A stretch of DNA of 64,000 nucleotides from QVMG01 sp032073245 (GTDB lineage Bacteria > Bacteroidota > Bacteroidia > Bacteroidales > Tannerellaceae). How positions within the stretch are numbered: the stretch's first letter is position 1; each line of letters opens with the position of its first letter. The notes beneath the pieces were generated by a model, which saw nothing but the letters and a program-made list of their open reading frames with translations, did not search any database and had not been told where the DNA came from. The position numbers and the translations under genes are program-made. The DNA lies in contig DAMANX010000003.1 in assembly GCA_032073245.1 (NCBI GenBank), positions 1 to 64,000 of the forward strand, written 5' to 3'. Shown in pieces: positions 36,850-45,183 of the stretch.

Positions 36850-37856
36850 TGAAAGAAACAAATGTTTGTCCTTCCACATTGCAGAATGGTTTTAAAACAT
36901 ACTGTCCTTTAGCTACAAAAAATCTATTTGATGGAAAAAAGGTTTCTCATAACTTAGCTTTCAGCCTTGATGAAGAAGATGACGATGATGATAGTGACTT
37001 TGTTGAAGTAAATATATCGGTATCAGGCGTACAGGAAAAACTTTCGGCAGTGGAGGATAATGGGTCTATCCGGCTTACAAAGAAGGGAGAACAAGGAAGA
37101 TATATCATAAAACCGGCACCCGCTTATCGTCTGCGGTTTCGTCAACATATGCCTGCTAATGAACATCTAACGATGCAAATAGCTCGGCAGGTTTATGATA
37201 TAACCACCGCTGAAAACGGGATTGCATTTTTCTCTGACGAACGTCCGACGTATATTACAAAACGGTTTGATGTTTTGCCGGATGGTTCAAAGATTGCCCA
37301 GGAGGATTTCGCGTCATTAACACGAAAAACGAAAGATACTGACGGTGAAAATTTTAGATATTCAGGTTCTTACGAAGATATTGCTATTAAGATTAAAGAG
37401 GTTGTGTCTGCCTGGAAGATTGAAATGGAACGGTTTTTCAAATTGGTTTTATTTAACTACCTGTTTTCTAACGGTGATGCCCATCTGAAAAATTTCTCCT
37501 TACAACAAACGGAAGATGGAGACTATATTCTCACACCTGCTTATGATTTGATGGACACATCCATTCATACCAATGACACTGATTTCGCCCTGGAAAAAGG
37601 TCTCTCTGAAAATTTAGTAAAAACAGATATTTACGAAAATACAGGGCACCCGTGCAAGGATGATTTTATAAATTTTGGAAAGATGATCGGATTGTCCGAT
37701 ATGAGGGTAGCCAAAATAATTGAACCGTTTGAAAACGAACAACCTTTGGTTGAGGAACTGATTAAATCTTCTTTTCTAGGTGACAAACAAAAAAGAATGT
37801 ATTTACAGAATTATAAAACAAGATTAAATAGATTTCGCAGGAAAGACGGCAATTAA
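36849..37856 (+). CDS. hipT: HipT-like serine/threonine kinase toxin
   Basis: 335 residues equal to the kinase part of HipA without its N-terminal subdomain. The Gly-rich loop is NISVSGVQEKLS, with serines at 57 and 59, the same positions as the two autophosphorylated serines reported for E. coli HipT. GRYIIKP supplies the ATP-binding Lys. LFNYLFSNGDAHLKNFSL has the catalytic Asp and the Asn, and TPAYDLMDTS the metal-binding Asp, so the kinase looks active. HipT phosphorylates tryptophanyl-tRNA synthetase in E. coli; the target here is unknown. An acidic run (about residues 41-50) is unusual. The operon ends 117 bp before the left att site. Confidence 0.85.
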   Translation: MKETNVCPSTLQNGFKTYCPLATKNLFDGKKVSHNLAFSLDEEDDDDDSDFVEVNISVSGVQEKLSAVEDNGSIRLTKKGEQGRYIIKPAPAYRLRFRQHMPANEHLTMQIARQVYDITTAENGIAFFSDERPTYITKRFDVLPDGSKIAQEDFASLTRKTKDTDGENFRYSGSYEDIAIKIKEVVSAWKIEMERFFKLVLFNYLFSNGDAHLKNFSLQQTEDGDYILTPAYDLMDTSIHTNDTDFALEKGLSENLVKTDIYENTGHPCKDDFINFGKMIGLSDMRVAKIIEPFENEQPLVEELIKSSFLGDKQKRMYLQNYKTRLNRFRRKDGN

Positions 37857-37934
37857 AACTACTTTCAGGTGGTCAGCGGCATTGGTACGGCAAAAGTTAA
37901 ACATGTTAATTGATTGCCAATCAACATAAAGCAA

Positions 37935-37964
37935 AAATCCCCCTGAACTTAATCAGAAGGATTT
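37935..37964 (-). terminator. Terminator-like hairpin beside the left att site
   Basis: AAATCC..CTGA pairs with TCAG..GGATTT (37935-37964). The T-run is on the minus strand, the same layout as the tRNA-Leu terminator at 51706-51747. I read it as the original downstream terminator of the tRNA gene, displaced 13.8 kb by element insertion. Confidence 0.5.
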
Positions 37965-37965
37965 C

Positions 37966-37995
37966 TCAAATTGTGCGGCTGAAGGCAGTAGAACC
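37966..37995. repeat. Left attachment site (attL) of the mobilizable element
   Basis: GTGCGGCTGAAGG (37973-37985) is identical to the last 12 bases of the tRNA-Leu gene plus one flanking base at 51771-51783. The wider match (37966-37995 versus 51764-51793) is 25 of 30 bases, as expected for a partly decayed copy of the tRNA 3' end. It is in the same orientation as the tRNA. Confidence 0.8.
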
Positions 37996-38260
37996 TACTA
38001 CTTAACCGTCTGTATATCTTTATTTTGCAAATTTAAAAAATCGTTAGGGTTACGAATAAGTCACGATTTTAACACTTCGTTTTGCATCGCTTTGCGTAGT
38101 GATGTTTATACAAAGATATAATTTTTAATTTTCAGATTAATATTGTAGAGGATAATTTTCCTTTTCAATTTGATCGTTATCGGAAATATATCTTTCAATA
38201 CAAACAAAAGAAGTCTTTCAGTATAGTGAAAGATATTTTTGTCATATCATGCAAACTATT
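37986..38260. other. Left-end non-coding region of the element with candidate integrase arm site
   Basis: No gene seen. ATAAGTCACGATTTT (38056-38070) is identical to 51648-51662 near the right end, in the same orientation. Extended one way, ACGAATAAGTCAC also matches the inverse of 51601-51613. Shared short motifs at both ends are typical of integrase arm-type binding sites. Confidence 0.5.
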
Positions 38261-39295
38261 TTATTTATCGTTTATTTTCCAATAGCCTGTTTTGTCACTA
38301 CCTATACGTTCAATTATTTTCTGTTCTCTTAATTCTTTTATTCTTCGTTTTGCAGTGCTTAAACTTATATTCAAACTTTCGCTTATTTGTGTTGCCGTTA
38401 TTTTATTATTTTGCTTTATTAAACTAAATACAGTGTCATTTACAGTGTCATTTTCTAGTTTTACAGTGTCATTTGGAGTGTCAGTGAACTGAACATGCAT
38501 TTCCCTATTTTTTAATACATGATTTTCTCTAAGCAACAAATTTGATAGAAAACGAACAAGATATTTATTCGTTTTGTGAATACCTTTAGACAAATCTTCG
38601 TAATTGGCTCTTACAAGAGCATTGCGGAAATACCAAGAATGTTCTGCGAATAACTCATTGTTTACTTCTTTGAAACCTAATTTACGAAGATATTTTATTA
38701 AGAATATGGCTGTTGTTCTTGTATTGCCTTCTCCAAAAATATGTATTTGCCATAAGTAAGAAATAAAATCAGCTATATGTTCTATAATCTCTTCCTGGCT
38801 TAACCCACTATAACTGAATTTTTTTTCTTGTTCAAAATCATATTCTAATGTTGCTTTCAAGCTTTCAGCACTGGCGTAAAGAACGGTATCACTATTTAAA
38901 ACCCATTCTTTCTTAGTGATATTGTAATTACGGATTTTTCCTGCATGACTGTAAATGCCCTGAAACAATCTGCGGTGAATAGTTAAGTATTCGGCTGGGG
39001 AAAACGTAAACGTCTGTTCACTTAATATTTCGGCAATACGTGCCGAAACTTTATCTGCTTCTTCGGTACGATTTTCGGTGTCTTTTATTGGATTTTGTTG
39101 GTAATAACTATCAATGCGCTGTTTTACCTCGTCGATAGTAATGTCACCTTCTATATTTTGTCTGGCTGCTGAGATAAGGTAGTCAGAGGGTTTTAAACCG
39201 TCAACTTCTTGTAGCCCGATGGCTGTTTTCCAAACTTTAGCTTTTTCGGCTTTGTTTGGTTCACCTTGTCTTAAGTATTCTTCGAAATTATCCAT
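38261..39295 (-). CDS. Fic-family protein with C-terminal winged helix
   Basis: 344 residues. A Fic N-terminal region (about 95-180; EYLTIHRRLFQGIYSHAGKIRNYN) leads to the catalytic loop HIFGEGNTR, the Fic consensus H-x-F-x-[D/E]-G-N-x-R with all key residues. The C-terminus (about 290-340) is a winged helix-turn-helix (KITATQISESLNISLSTAKR). Fic enzymes usually transfer AMP to proteins. This subtype is very common beside Bacteroidetes type I restriction and other defence genes; a regulatory role there is inference. It is the last gene before attL, 73 bp after the CBASS operon. A decayed copy is at 28687. Confidence 0.88.
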   Translation of the reverse strand: MDNFEEYLRQGEPNKAEKAKVWKTAIGLQEVDGLKPSDYLISAARQNIEGDITIDEVKQRIDSYYQQNPIKDTENRTEEADKVSARIAEILSEQTFTFSPAEYLTIHRRLFQGIYSHAGKIRNYNITKKEWVLNSDTVLYASAESLKATLEYDFEQEKKFSYSGLSQEEIIEHIADFISYLWQIHIFGEGNTRTTAIFLIKYLRKLGFKEVNNELFAEHSWYFRNALVRANYEDLSKGIHKTNKYLVRFLSNLLLRENHVLKNREMHVQFTDTPNDTVKLENDTVNDTVFSLIKQNNKITATQISESLNISLSTAKRRIKELREQKIIERIGSDKTGYWKINDK

Positions 39296-39368
39296 TTTTA
39301 TTTCTTCTCTTGTAATTAAATGAATGAAATTCAGTTATATTATGCCCTTTGAGATGAATTTATCAATT

Positions 39369-39815
39369 TTATTTATCTATAACTTGTTTTCCATTATAAA
39401 TAGCTAAATACAAACTTCCTAAACCTTGAATTAGTAAAATCAAAAAATCTTCATTAATTTTATTGTCTTTATATTGTTGTTTTATCATTTTAATATCAAC
39501 AAAGGATGGGGAGGGGTGAAGTTCTGGGTGTGTATGCCATTCTCCTAAATAAATAACCTTTCCATCTGATTTGTAAAATTCAGAATTGACAATTTTTTGA
39601 GCAAACTTTTTATTTCTTTCAAAGCTATACCGAGTTGCCTTATCAAATGCATTTGGCTGCGATATTTTTGATATATATATATTGTAATTTTCACATACAT
39701 AGCCTAAAATGATTCCTCCCGACTCATTCTGATTTTTATTTTGCTTGTATTTATCTAGTATAGACAATACTTCTTCATAAACATGAATGGTATATTTATC
39801 TCTTTTGACAATCAT
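39369..39815 (-). CDS. cap3: CBASS Cap3: JAMM/JAB deconjugating protease
   Basis: 148-residue single JAMM domain. Glu31 in NESGGIILGY and the zinc motif EWHTHPELHPSPSFVD (H-x-H...S-x-x-D) are complete. In type II CBASS, Cap3 removes the CD-NTase from proteins to which Cap2 has attached it, setting the level of primed enzyme. It overlaps the end of the Cap2 gene by 20 bp and closes the four-gene operon. Confidence 0.9.
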   Translation of the reverse strand: MIVKRDKYTIHVYEEVLSILDKYKQNKNQNESGGIILGYVCENYNIYISKISQPNAFDKATRYSFERNKKFAQKIVNSEFYKSDGKVIYLGEWHTHPELHPSPSFVDIKMIKQQYKDNKINEDFLILLIQGLGSLYLAIYNGKQVIDK

Positions 39816-41550
39816 TTAAATAAAATAAATTACTATTGTAAGATTCATTTTCGCAACATGATTTGTTTATGGTTAATCCTAATTCTTTCGCATACTCAAC
39901 ATTACCCGTCCATTGAATTACAATACTACGCTTTGATTTATTTTTTATAATATCATTTATCCACTTATATATAGACGATAGAAACAAAATTATATCATTT
40001 CCCGAATATGGAATATAAGAAGTTTGACAACCAGCTTCTTGTCTTGATAGAATAGGATTGCTGTTTATATATTCTGTTGAATCAATAATATTAAATCGAT
40101 ATAAATGTTTATCGTATAAATCATTTAATTCGATTATATCATCAGGATGCACAAATAAACAATGGCCTCCAATAGCATATGGTTCTACCCACAAAAAAAA
40201 CATAGGAACGGTTATTGCCCTATCTTTTTGCTTTCTTAATAGATAATTCTCTATGTTTTGGTTACCAATTGATATGAAGGCATAAGAACAATCATTGAAA
40301 TAGTCAATATTATCTGTTGCAATTTTTTCTATTTTAGATGTTTTTATAGAAACATCTTGATCTGGGCGTATGTTTTTAATATATGATTTCAATTCATTCG
40401 TTTTGAATGAATTAATGTTATTTATCCCCAGAAGATGTCGTCCAATATTTTCTAATTTTAATACATCATCATCTATTAGTCTAAAATTAGGATAATTCAA
40501 TCCATTTAAGAAGTATATTAGGTTCGAACCAATACTACCTAATCCTGCAACTAAAAACGTGTATTTGTTATGAATTATCCCACTGGTTCTATTTTCTATA
40601 CGACTATTGCTATATTCATTAACATACAGACGTTCAATTATATCACTCTTCTGATACTTTAAAAATACATTATAGGGAGTTAGTGCACCTTGACGAAATC
40701 CATTTCTTTTTGTTATCAGTGTTTTATGTTTCCAACCTAATAATATTGGTTTATTAGATGTTTTTGCAGTAAAAAAAATATGTTTTTCCGAAGTTTTTGA
40801 ATTTATATATTGTTTAAACAGCTCAAGTGAAGACGGATGTATAGAATTTAAAATCTCTTCATTATTTTTAGGGAAAGGTGGTTTATCATCAATTATATAG
40901 TCCCCTAAGAATAGAGCTTCACTTTCTATACCTTTAGAGCATTTATTCAAAATAAAATCTAAGGTTTTTTTTGTTTCTAAATCCTTGCTATTTTTATATA
41001 TAACGTATTTAATGAAATTATATGGAGGTATAAGCTTGCAGATTTTTAAAAATGTTGTTTCCTTTGGGAAATCTGGTAACAGAGAGAGATAATGTATCAT
41101 GTCTGAATCCTCCCCATCTGTCCAATATGCTTTTAACTCATCTCTAAAATCATCGTGATTGTTCCCTTCTAATCCTTCTTTTATGATTTTTTTGGCTCTT
41201 TGCAAACAGATACGAACAATTTCAACGGGCTTATCTAAATCTAAAATCAAAGAATCTGTATGAAATGTACAAACAAAACGATTCTTATCAATATGTGGAA
41301 TAGGATAAATATTTCCAAAACATTCTTTTGATAAATAAATGTAAGGAAGGGTTAATGGGAAAAAATCTTCAAATGCAATAAGCATTGCTATCTCTTGTTG
41401 AAAACTACCAACTTCAACTTCTGTTTTGATTTCCCATATTTCGGAAAATTCCCTTTTGGGAAGTTCTGTCTTTATAGGATTTCTGTTGATAGTTTCCGAA
41501 AGAGATAGCTTATCATAAACATTATCCAATATTTCAGTTAATGTTTGCAT
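39796..41550 (-). CDS. cap2: CBASS Cap2: fused E2-E1 ubiquitin-like transferase
   Basis: 584 residues. The N-terminal E2-like domain has Cys94 in HIDKNRFVCTFH, the expected conjugating cysteine. A linker (about 150-310) follows. The C-terminal ThiF/E1 domain has VAGLGSIGSNL for nucleotide binding, NIGRHLLG for the adenylation site, and Cys508 in QEAGCQT as the E1 cysteine. Cap2 activates the C-terminus of the CD-NTase and conjugates it to target proteins, which primes CBASS. The start codon overlaps the CD-NTase stop by one base (TAATG). All three catalytic centres look intact. Confidence 0.92.
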   Translation of the reverse strand: MQTLTEILDNVYDKLSLSETINRNPIKTELPKREFSEIWEIKTEVEVGSFQQEIAMLIAFEDFFPLTLPYIYLSKECFGNIYPIPHIDKNRFVCTFHTDSLILDLDKPVEIVRICLQRAKKIIKEGLEGNNHDDFRDELKAYWTDGEDSDMIHYLSLLPDFPKETTFLKICKLIPPYNFIKYVIYKNSKDLETKKTLDFILNKCSKGIESEALFLGDYIIDDKPPFPKNNEEILNSIHPSSLELFKQYINSKTSEKHIFFTAKTSNKPILLGWKHKTLITKRNGFRQGALTPYNVFLKYQKSDIIERLYVNEYSNSRIENRTSGIIHNKYTFLVAGLGSIGSNLIYFLNGLNYPNFRLIDDDVLKLENIGRHLLGINNINSFKTNELKSYIKNIRPDQDVSIKTSKIEKIATDNIDYFNDCSYAFISIGNQNIENYLLRKQKDRAITVPMFFLWVEPYAIGGHCLFVHPDDIIELNDLYDKHLYRFNIIDSTEYINSNPILSRQEAGCQTSYIPYSGNDIILFLSSIYKWINDIIKNKSKRSIVIQWTGNVEYAKELGLTINKSCCENESYNSNLFYLNDCQKR

Positions 41551-42569
41551 TATGCACTTTTAGCATTTGTTGCAATAACAGCAGGAGATGAATAACTTTT
41601 AGCACTGGATTGTTCATCTTCATCTTTTGCAGTTGAACAAGAAAAGCGGTCACCAAAATGTTTTTGCCATTTAAGACAAGATTCTTTAGGATTTGTTGTG
41701 TTTATAGCCTGTTTTGCAGATGTAATAATACTATCTAAATAAGTAAGGAAATTATTTTTTCTTGTATCGCTATAGTTAGCAAAAAGATCTTCGTCAGAGG
41801 GAGTTGTAGGTCTGTAACATTCAAATGTTCCTCCTTTCGAATCATCTATTTCGTTTTGTATATTTTCTAAAGTTTCTTTAAGTGCTACATCGTCTCTATC
41901 GTTATAAGATATATTATTTGTAACAAGGATTGTCAATATAAACCCAGGAGGCATTTTAGTTGCGCAAGTAGTATTCCTATAATCTGCCCATGCCTTTAAA
42001 TATCGTACGATGCGTCTTAATTGTTGATTTGATTTAGCCTTACCATTGAACCAGTCATAAAATTCTTCAGGATCACTATCAATCCAATTTTTTCCTTTAT
42101 GTGCCAATTCAGGAGTGCTATTATTGATATCTTTTCTCTTATAATAAATTGGTAAGTCAATATGATGGCCATCTGAGTATAGAACTCTTACGCAGGTATT
42201 CCTTTTTTCAGCACCTTTGTTTGTATGATCCTTAACAGCATTGTATACCCATTCGTGATAAGTATTTATAGAATAACGATCATCAACATCCTCATCTCCT
42301 ATAAAATAGATTCCATCATCAATGTCATATTTATACAGATTCTTTTTATCAGACTCAGACCAACGAGCAATAGGATTTATGGTGGTATTCATCATAAAAG
42401 AACCTTGGCTATTAAATTTCGGCTGTATTTCATCTTCTTTATTTTCTTTGAAATACTTACGAATAACCTTTCGAAGTGCTTTCCTGTTTTCCTTTAATTC
42501 ATTTTCTTTTGTTTGAGTAAGACTGATAGTTTCATTGAATGCAACGAATTGGTCATGATTATTTGCCAT
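41550..42569 (-). CDS. cdn: CBASS CD-NTase (cGAS/DncV-like nucleotidyltransferase)
   Basis: 339 residues from the start at 42569 (MANNHDQFVAFNETISL), the form usual for the family; an upstream Met 11 codons earlier is less likely. The polymerase-beta core has the GS motif in NSQGSFMMNTT (Gly56-Ser57) and the metal-binding YDIDDGIYF (Asp82, Asp84). A further strand, HHIDLPIYYK, supplies the third acidic residue. It should make a cyclic oligonucleotide on phage infection. The product cannot be read from sequence. The C-terminus is a flexible Ser/Ala-rich tail ending KSA, the part Cap2 would activate. It overlaps the patatin gene by 11 bp. Confidence 0.92.
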   Translation of the reverse strand: MANNHDQFVAFNETISLTQTKENELKENRKALRKVIRKYFKENKEDEIQPKFNSQGSFMMNTTINPIARWSESDKKNLYKYDIDDGIYFIGDEDVDDRYSINTYHEWVYNAVKDHTNKGAEKRNTCVRVLYSDGHHIDLPIYYKRKDINNSTPELAHKGKNWIDSDPEEFYDWFNGKAKSNQQLRRIVRYLKAWADYRNTTCATKMPPGFILTILVTNNISYNDRDDVALKETLENIQNEIDDSKGGTFECYRPTTPSDEDLFANYSDTRKNNFLTYLDSIITSAKQAINTTNPKESCLKWQKHFGDRFSCSTAKDEDEQSSAKSYSSPAVIATNAKSA

Positions 42570-43566
42570 ATTTTTTAGTTTTATAAGTTTTACTTGTTTC
42601 AAAAAATTTCTTTATATCGTTGTCTCGAAAACAATTATCAGCTTTGCTTTTTCCTTGACCTCTAATGAATTCAATACATTTTGGACTAACTTTATCCATT
42701 CCTACTTGTTTTTCTTGTGGTTTAGATATTATTGCACTTTCTATTCTTTTATATTCAATATTTAAGTCACTATATCTCGATAGTAAATTTAAAGAATTAT
42801 GAGGAAAATGAATTTGTCCTTTCATAAAGGGATTTAATGTATGGAGCCCCCATCTTATAGCACTTCTATTCTTATTTTTGTGTAACGGTTTTCCCGATGA
42901 TGTTTCCAGACTACTTATGGATAATAATTGAATCGAATCATATTGTTTTCCTTTTCCCACAAAATAACATAAAGCTTCTATTACTCCAATAAGTGAAGGG
43001 TTGTTCGCCCAAACTCCACCATCAATATATTGTTTCTTTTCACTTCCTATTTCACACAATGGGAAATAGGTGGGAGCAGCTGAAGTGGCTAAAGCAACTT
43101 CTACATATTTTTTTGAACAATCACGTGCTAAGCCTCCTTCTGGATGATCATGTTTAAAAACGCACGGAGTTGAGTCTGTATAATTAAAAGAAGGGATACA
43201 TAATAAATTTTCACTGTCATCTAATGTCAAATCCCCAAAAAAACTTTGCAAATGATTCCTTAAAAATTTGTTAGTATATTTTCCTCCATAAAATGCTTGT
43301 TTCAAAACGTTATACCATTTTTGAGGAAATATTGCTTCTCCATGATTTACATACATAGCAGAAATATCTTTTGCACTTTTCCCTGCTGATAGAGCTAATG
43401 CAATTAATCCACCAGTTGAAGTTCCACATAACATATCAAAGCATTCATATGCCTTACAATTGTATCTTTCTTCAAGGATTTCCAAAATAGTAGAAGAATA
43501 TAATCCTTTTATACCTCCTCCATCTATTGACAAAATTTTAAATGGTTTTTTTTCGTTTTGTTCCAT
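42559..43566 (-). CDS. capV: CBASS effector: patatin-like phospholipase (CapV-type)
   Basis: 335 residues. The oxyanion loop is DGGGIKG (15-21), the nucleophile elbow GTSTG has Ser50, and the catalytic Asp182 lies in DGGVWANNP, so the Ser-Asp dyad is intact. Patatin effectors in CBASS are activated by the cyclic nucleotide and degrade inner-membrane phospholipids, killing the infected cell. The C-terminal part (about 220-335) is the nucleotide-responsive region in this family, by analogy. First gene of the operon; no strong -7 element was found immediately upstream. Confidence 0.92.
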   Translation of the reverse strand: MEQNEKKPFKILSIDGGGIKGLYSSTILEILEERYNCKAYECFDMLCGTSTGGLIALALSAGKSAKDISAMYVNHGEAIFPQKWYNVLKQAFYGGKYTNKFLRNHLQSFFGDLTLDDSENLLCIPSFNYTDSTPCVFKHDHPEGGLARDCSKKYVEVALATSAAPTYFPLCEIGSEKKQYIDGGVWANNPSLIGVIEALCYFVGKGKQYDSIQLLSISSLETSSGKPLHKNKNRSAIRWGLHTLNPFMKGQIHFPHNSLNLLSRYSDLNIEYKRIESAIISKPQEKQVGMDKVSPKCIEFIRGQGKSKADNCFRDNDIKKFFETSKTYKTKKYGK

Positions 43567-43631
43567 TATTTAATTTACAATTTATTAGGACAAGTAAGTC
43601 TTTTGAAAAAGCATTCAAATTTCCTTTAGCC

Positions 43632-44522
43632 TTAACTTTTTAATTTCCCATATCCCTCAATTCGTTCCTTACAAATCCTCACCGTAATATCGCGTAATAA
43701 TTCCACTTTCGGAATTAATGCATCAATATCCTCTTTCGTAACCACAAAATGCGGATTATACCGTGCATCCACATATGCAGCTTTCAGTAGTGTAAAAAGT
43801 CGTTTCTCTTCCGGTGTATCCTGTGGAAAAACCATTTTCAAATCATCTGAATACTTTTTTACCGACCCAGATAATTTAGATAGATTATGCTGTTTATTAT
43901 TTCGTAGAGTAAAGCTCAAGCGGATAGCATAGTAATAATTTTCACAGGCTTGATGTAGGTTAAAAGCTGCTTTCTTATAAATATTTTGGCTGTAATAAAA
44001 TTCAGCACCTAAAAGAAACTCATTTGCACTCTGAAACTTCTCATCAAAATACTCCTGTGCCTGTTCTTTAATTTCATCAAAATTAAGTTTTCTTCTTCTT
44101 GCAAGTTTGTACTTACCGCTATTATAGAGTATGATTCCCTCTTCTTTAATCTGCGTATAAAAATACCTGCCCTCCTCTATAAACTTATTGAAGTTTTTTA
44201 TATCGTCGTTGATAAACTGAACAGGTGTATCTCGATCAAAGTCTTTTCCGGCAAAAAAGATATCTTCAACATTATCTAAAACGGTTTCGGCTTTTTTGCT
44301 GTTGATACTGCTGGTGAGTACCAGTATATCATAATCAGATATTTTCACCGTTGGTATACCATCCGGTTCTACCCTTATTCCTCTGCGCACATAATTATCT
44401 CTTGCATAGCTACCATATAAAATGATATACTCCGTTTGAGGTAAACGTTTCAATACCTCATTAACAAGAAAATTAAGTTCTTGCTGTTTGTCTTTGGGCA
44501 GATATGCAATAGAATTTTTCAT
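43632..44522 (-). CDS. MNT-HEPN protein: nucleotidyltransferase fused to HEPN domain
   Basis: 296 residues from the start at 44522 (MKNSIAYLPK), which matches the start of the decayed copy at 35242; the longer open frame upstream is not conserved. The N-terminal minimal nucleotidyltransferase has IILYGSYARDN and ISDYDILVLT (G-S...D-x-D). The C-terminal half is an alpha-helical HEPN domain (FLLGAEFYYSQNIYKKAAFN, ACENYYYAIRL). In two-gene MNT/HEPN toxin-antitoxins the MNT AMPylates and silences HEPN; here both are in one chain. The family is often found in Bacteroidetes restriction loci. Its job beside CBASS is unknown. Confidence 0.8.
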   Translation of the reverse strand: MKNSIAYLPKDKQQELNFLVNEVLKRLPQTEYIILYGSYARDNYVRRGIRVEPDGIPTVKISDYDILVLTSSINSKKAETVLDNVEDIFFAGKDFDRDTPVQFINDDIKNFNKFIEEGRYFYTQIKEEGIILYNSGKYKLARRRKLNFDEIKEQAQEYFDEKFQSANEFLLGAEFYYSQNIYKKAAFNLHQACENYYYAIRLSFTLRNNKQHNLSKLSGSVKKYSDDLKMVFPQDTPEEKRLFTLLKAAYVDARYNPHFVVTKEDIDALIPKVELLRDITVRICKERIEGYGKLKS

Positions 44523-44745
44523 TGATTTGATCCATAGAATCTTGAAATACAAAACTACGAAAAATTCTTCGATTAGTTTTAACATTTTTACAGAAGTTAT
44601 ATCTTTGCTCCACGTTCCTGTTTTTATTTATTCTGTGCCATACATACGGAATGAATAAGCTTATATAATTGCAGGTAATCAATGAGTTATTTTTTAGTAT
44701 TTATCTGACCTGATTTTAAATTCGGGTTAACATGGAACGTATCTT

Positions 44746-45012
44746 ATGGACAACTATAAAAAGAATTCCCGAAAACCCCACAAAGCGAAACTGGTAAAAA
44801 GCAGAACCGGTAAATCGGTCGTTCATTTACGCCGTTTGAAAGTATCCTCACAGTCGGTTACCTGTAAAAACAGTGGAAACGGATTAAAAGACATTCCTTT
44901 TCTTCGCTTAACAGGTATTTGGCTCGACGAAGTCGGATTCGGGATTGACACTAAAGTGGATATAATTGTGGATAACAATCTTTTGATTATAAAACCTGTG
45001 GCAATAAAATAA
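44746..45012 (+). CDS. SymE-like type I toxin
   Basis: 88 residues. The C-terminal half IPFLRLTGIWLDEVGFGIDT with DIIVDNNLLIIKPV matches the SymE toxin pattern (LRL-x-G-x-WL-x-x-[AV]-GF, then a hydrophobic strand ending I-x-P). The N-terminus is basic. E. coli SymE lies beside restriction genes and is blocked by the antisense RNA SymR. Here it lies between MNT-HEPN and the mobilization genes. An antisense RNA could cover its 5' end on the minus strand, but I cannot identify a promoter for it. Confidence 0.75.
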   Translation: MDNYKKNSRKPHKAKLVKSRTGKSVVHLRRLKVSSQSVTCKNSGNGLKDIPFLRLTGIWLDEVGFGIDTKVDIIVDNNLLIIKPVAIK

Positions 45013-45183
45013 ACTCGTGGTAGCCGCTATAAACTGAGAAGACAGGTGTGAAAATAATTGTTATATCGGAGCCATTCAATCTGTATGGCTCCGATGTAAT
45101 ATTGATCACTCCAATTATTATTAACTTGATTATATTCACCCAACACCAATAATCCCCGATGGTTATATACTTAAGAGGCTGTA

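Noticed and set aside
36526..37856. Frameshifted single hipA gene
   Set aside because: Each part is complete, with its own start and overlapping stop/start signals (29 bp and 1 bp), and the split falls at the HipS/HipT boundary, so a true three-gene operon is more likely than a broken gene.
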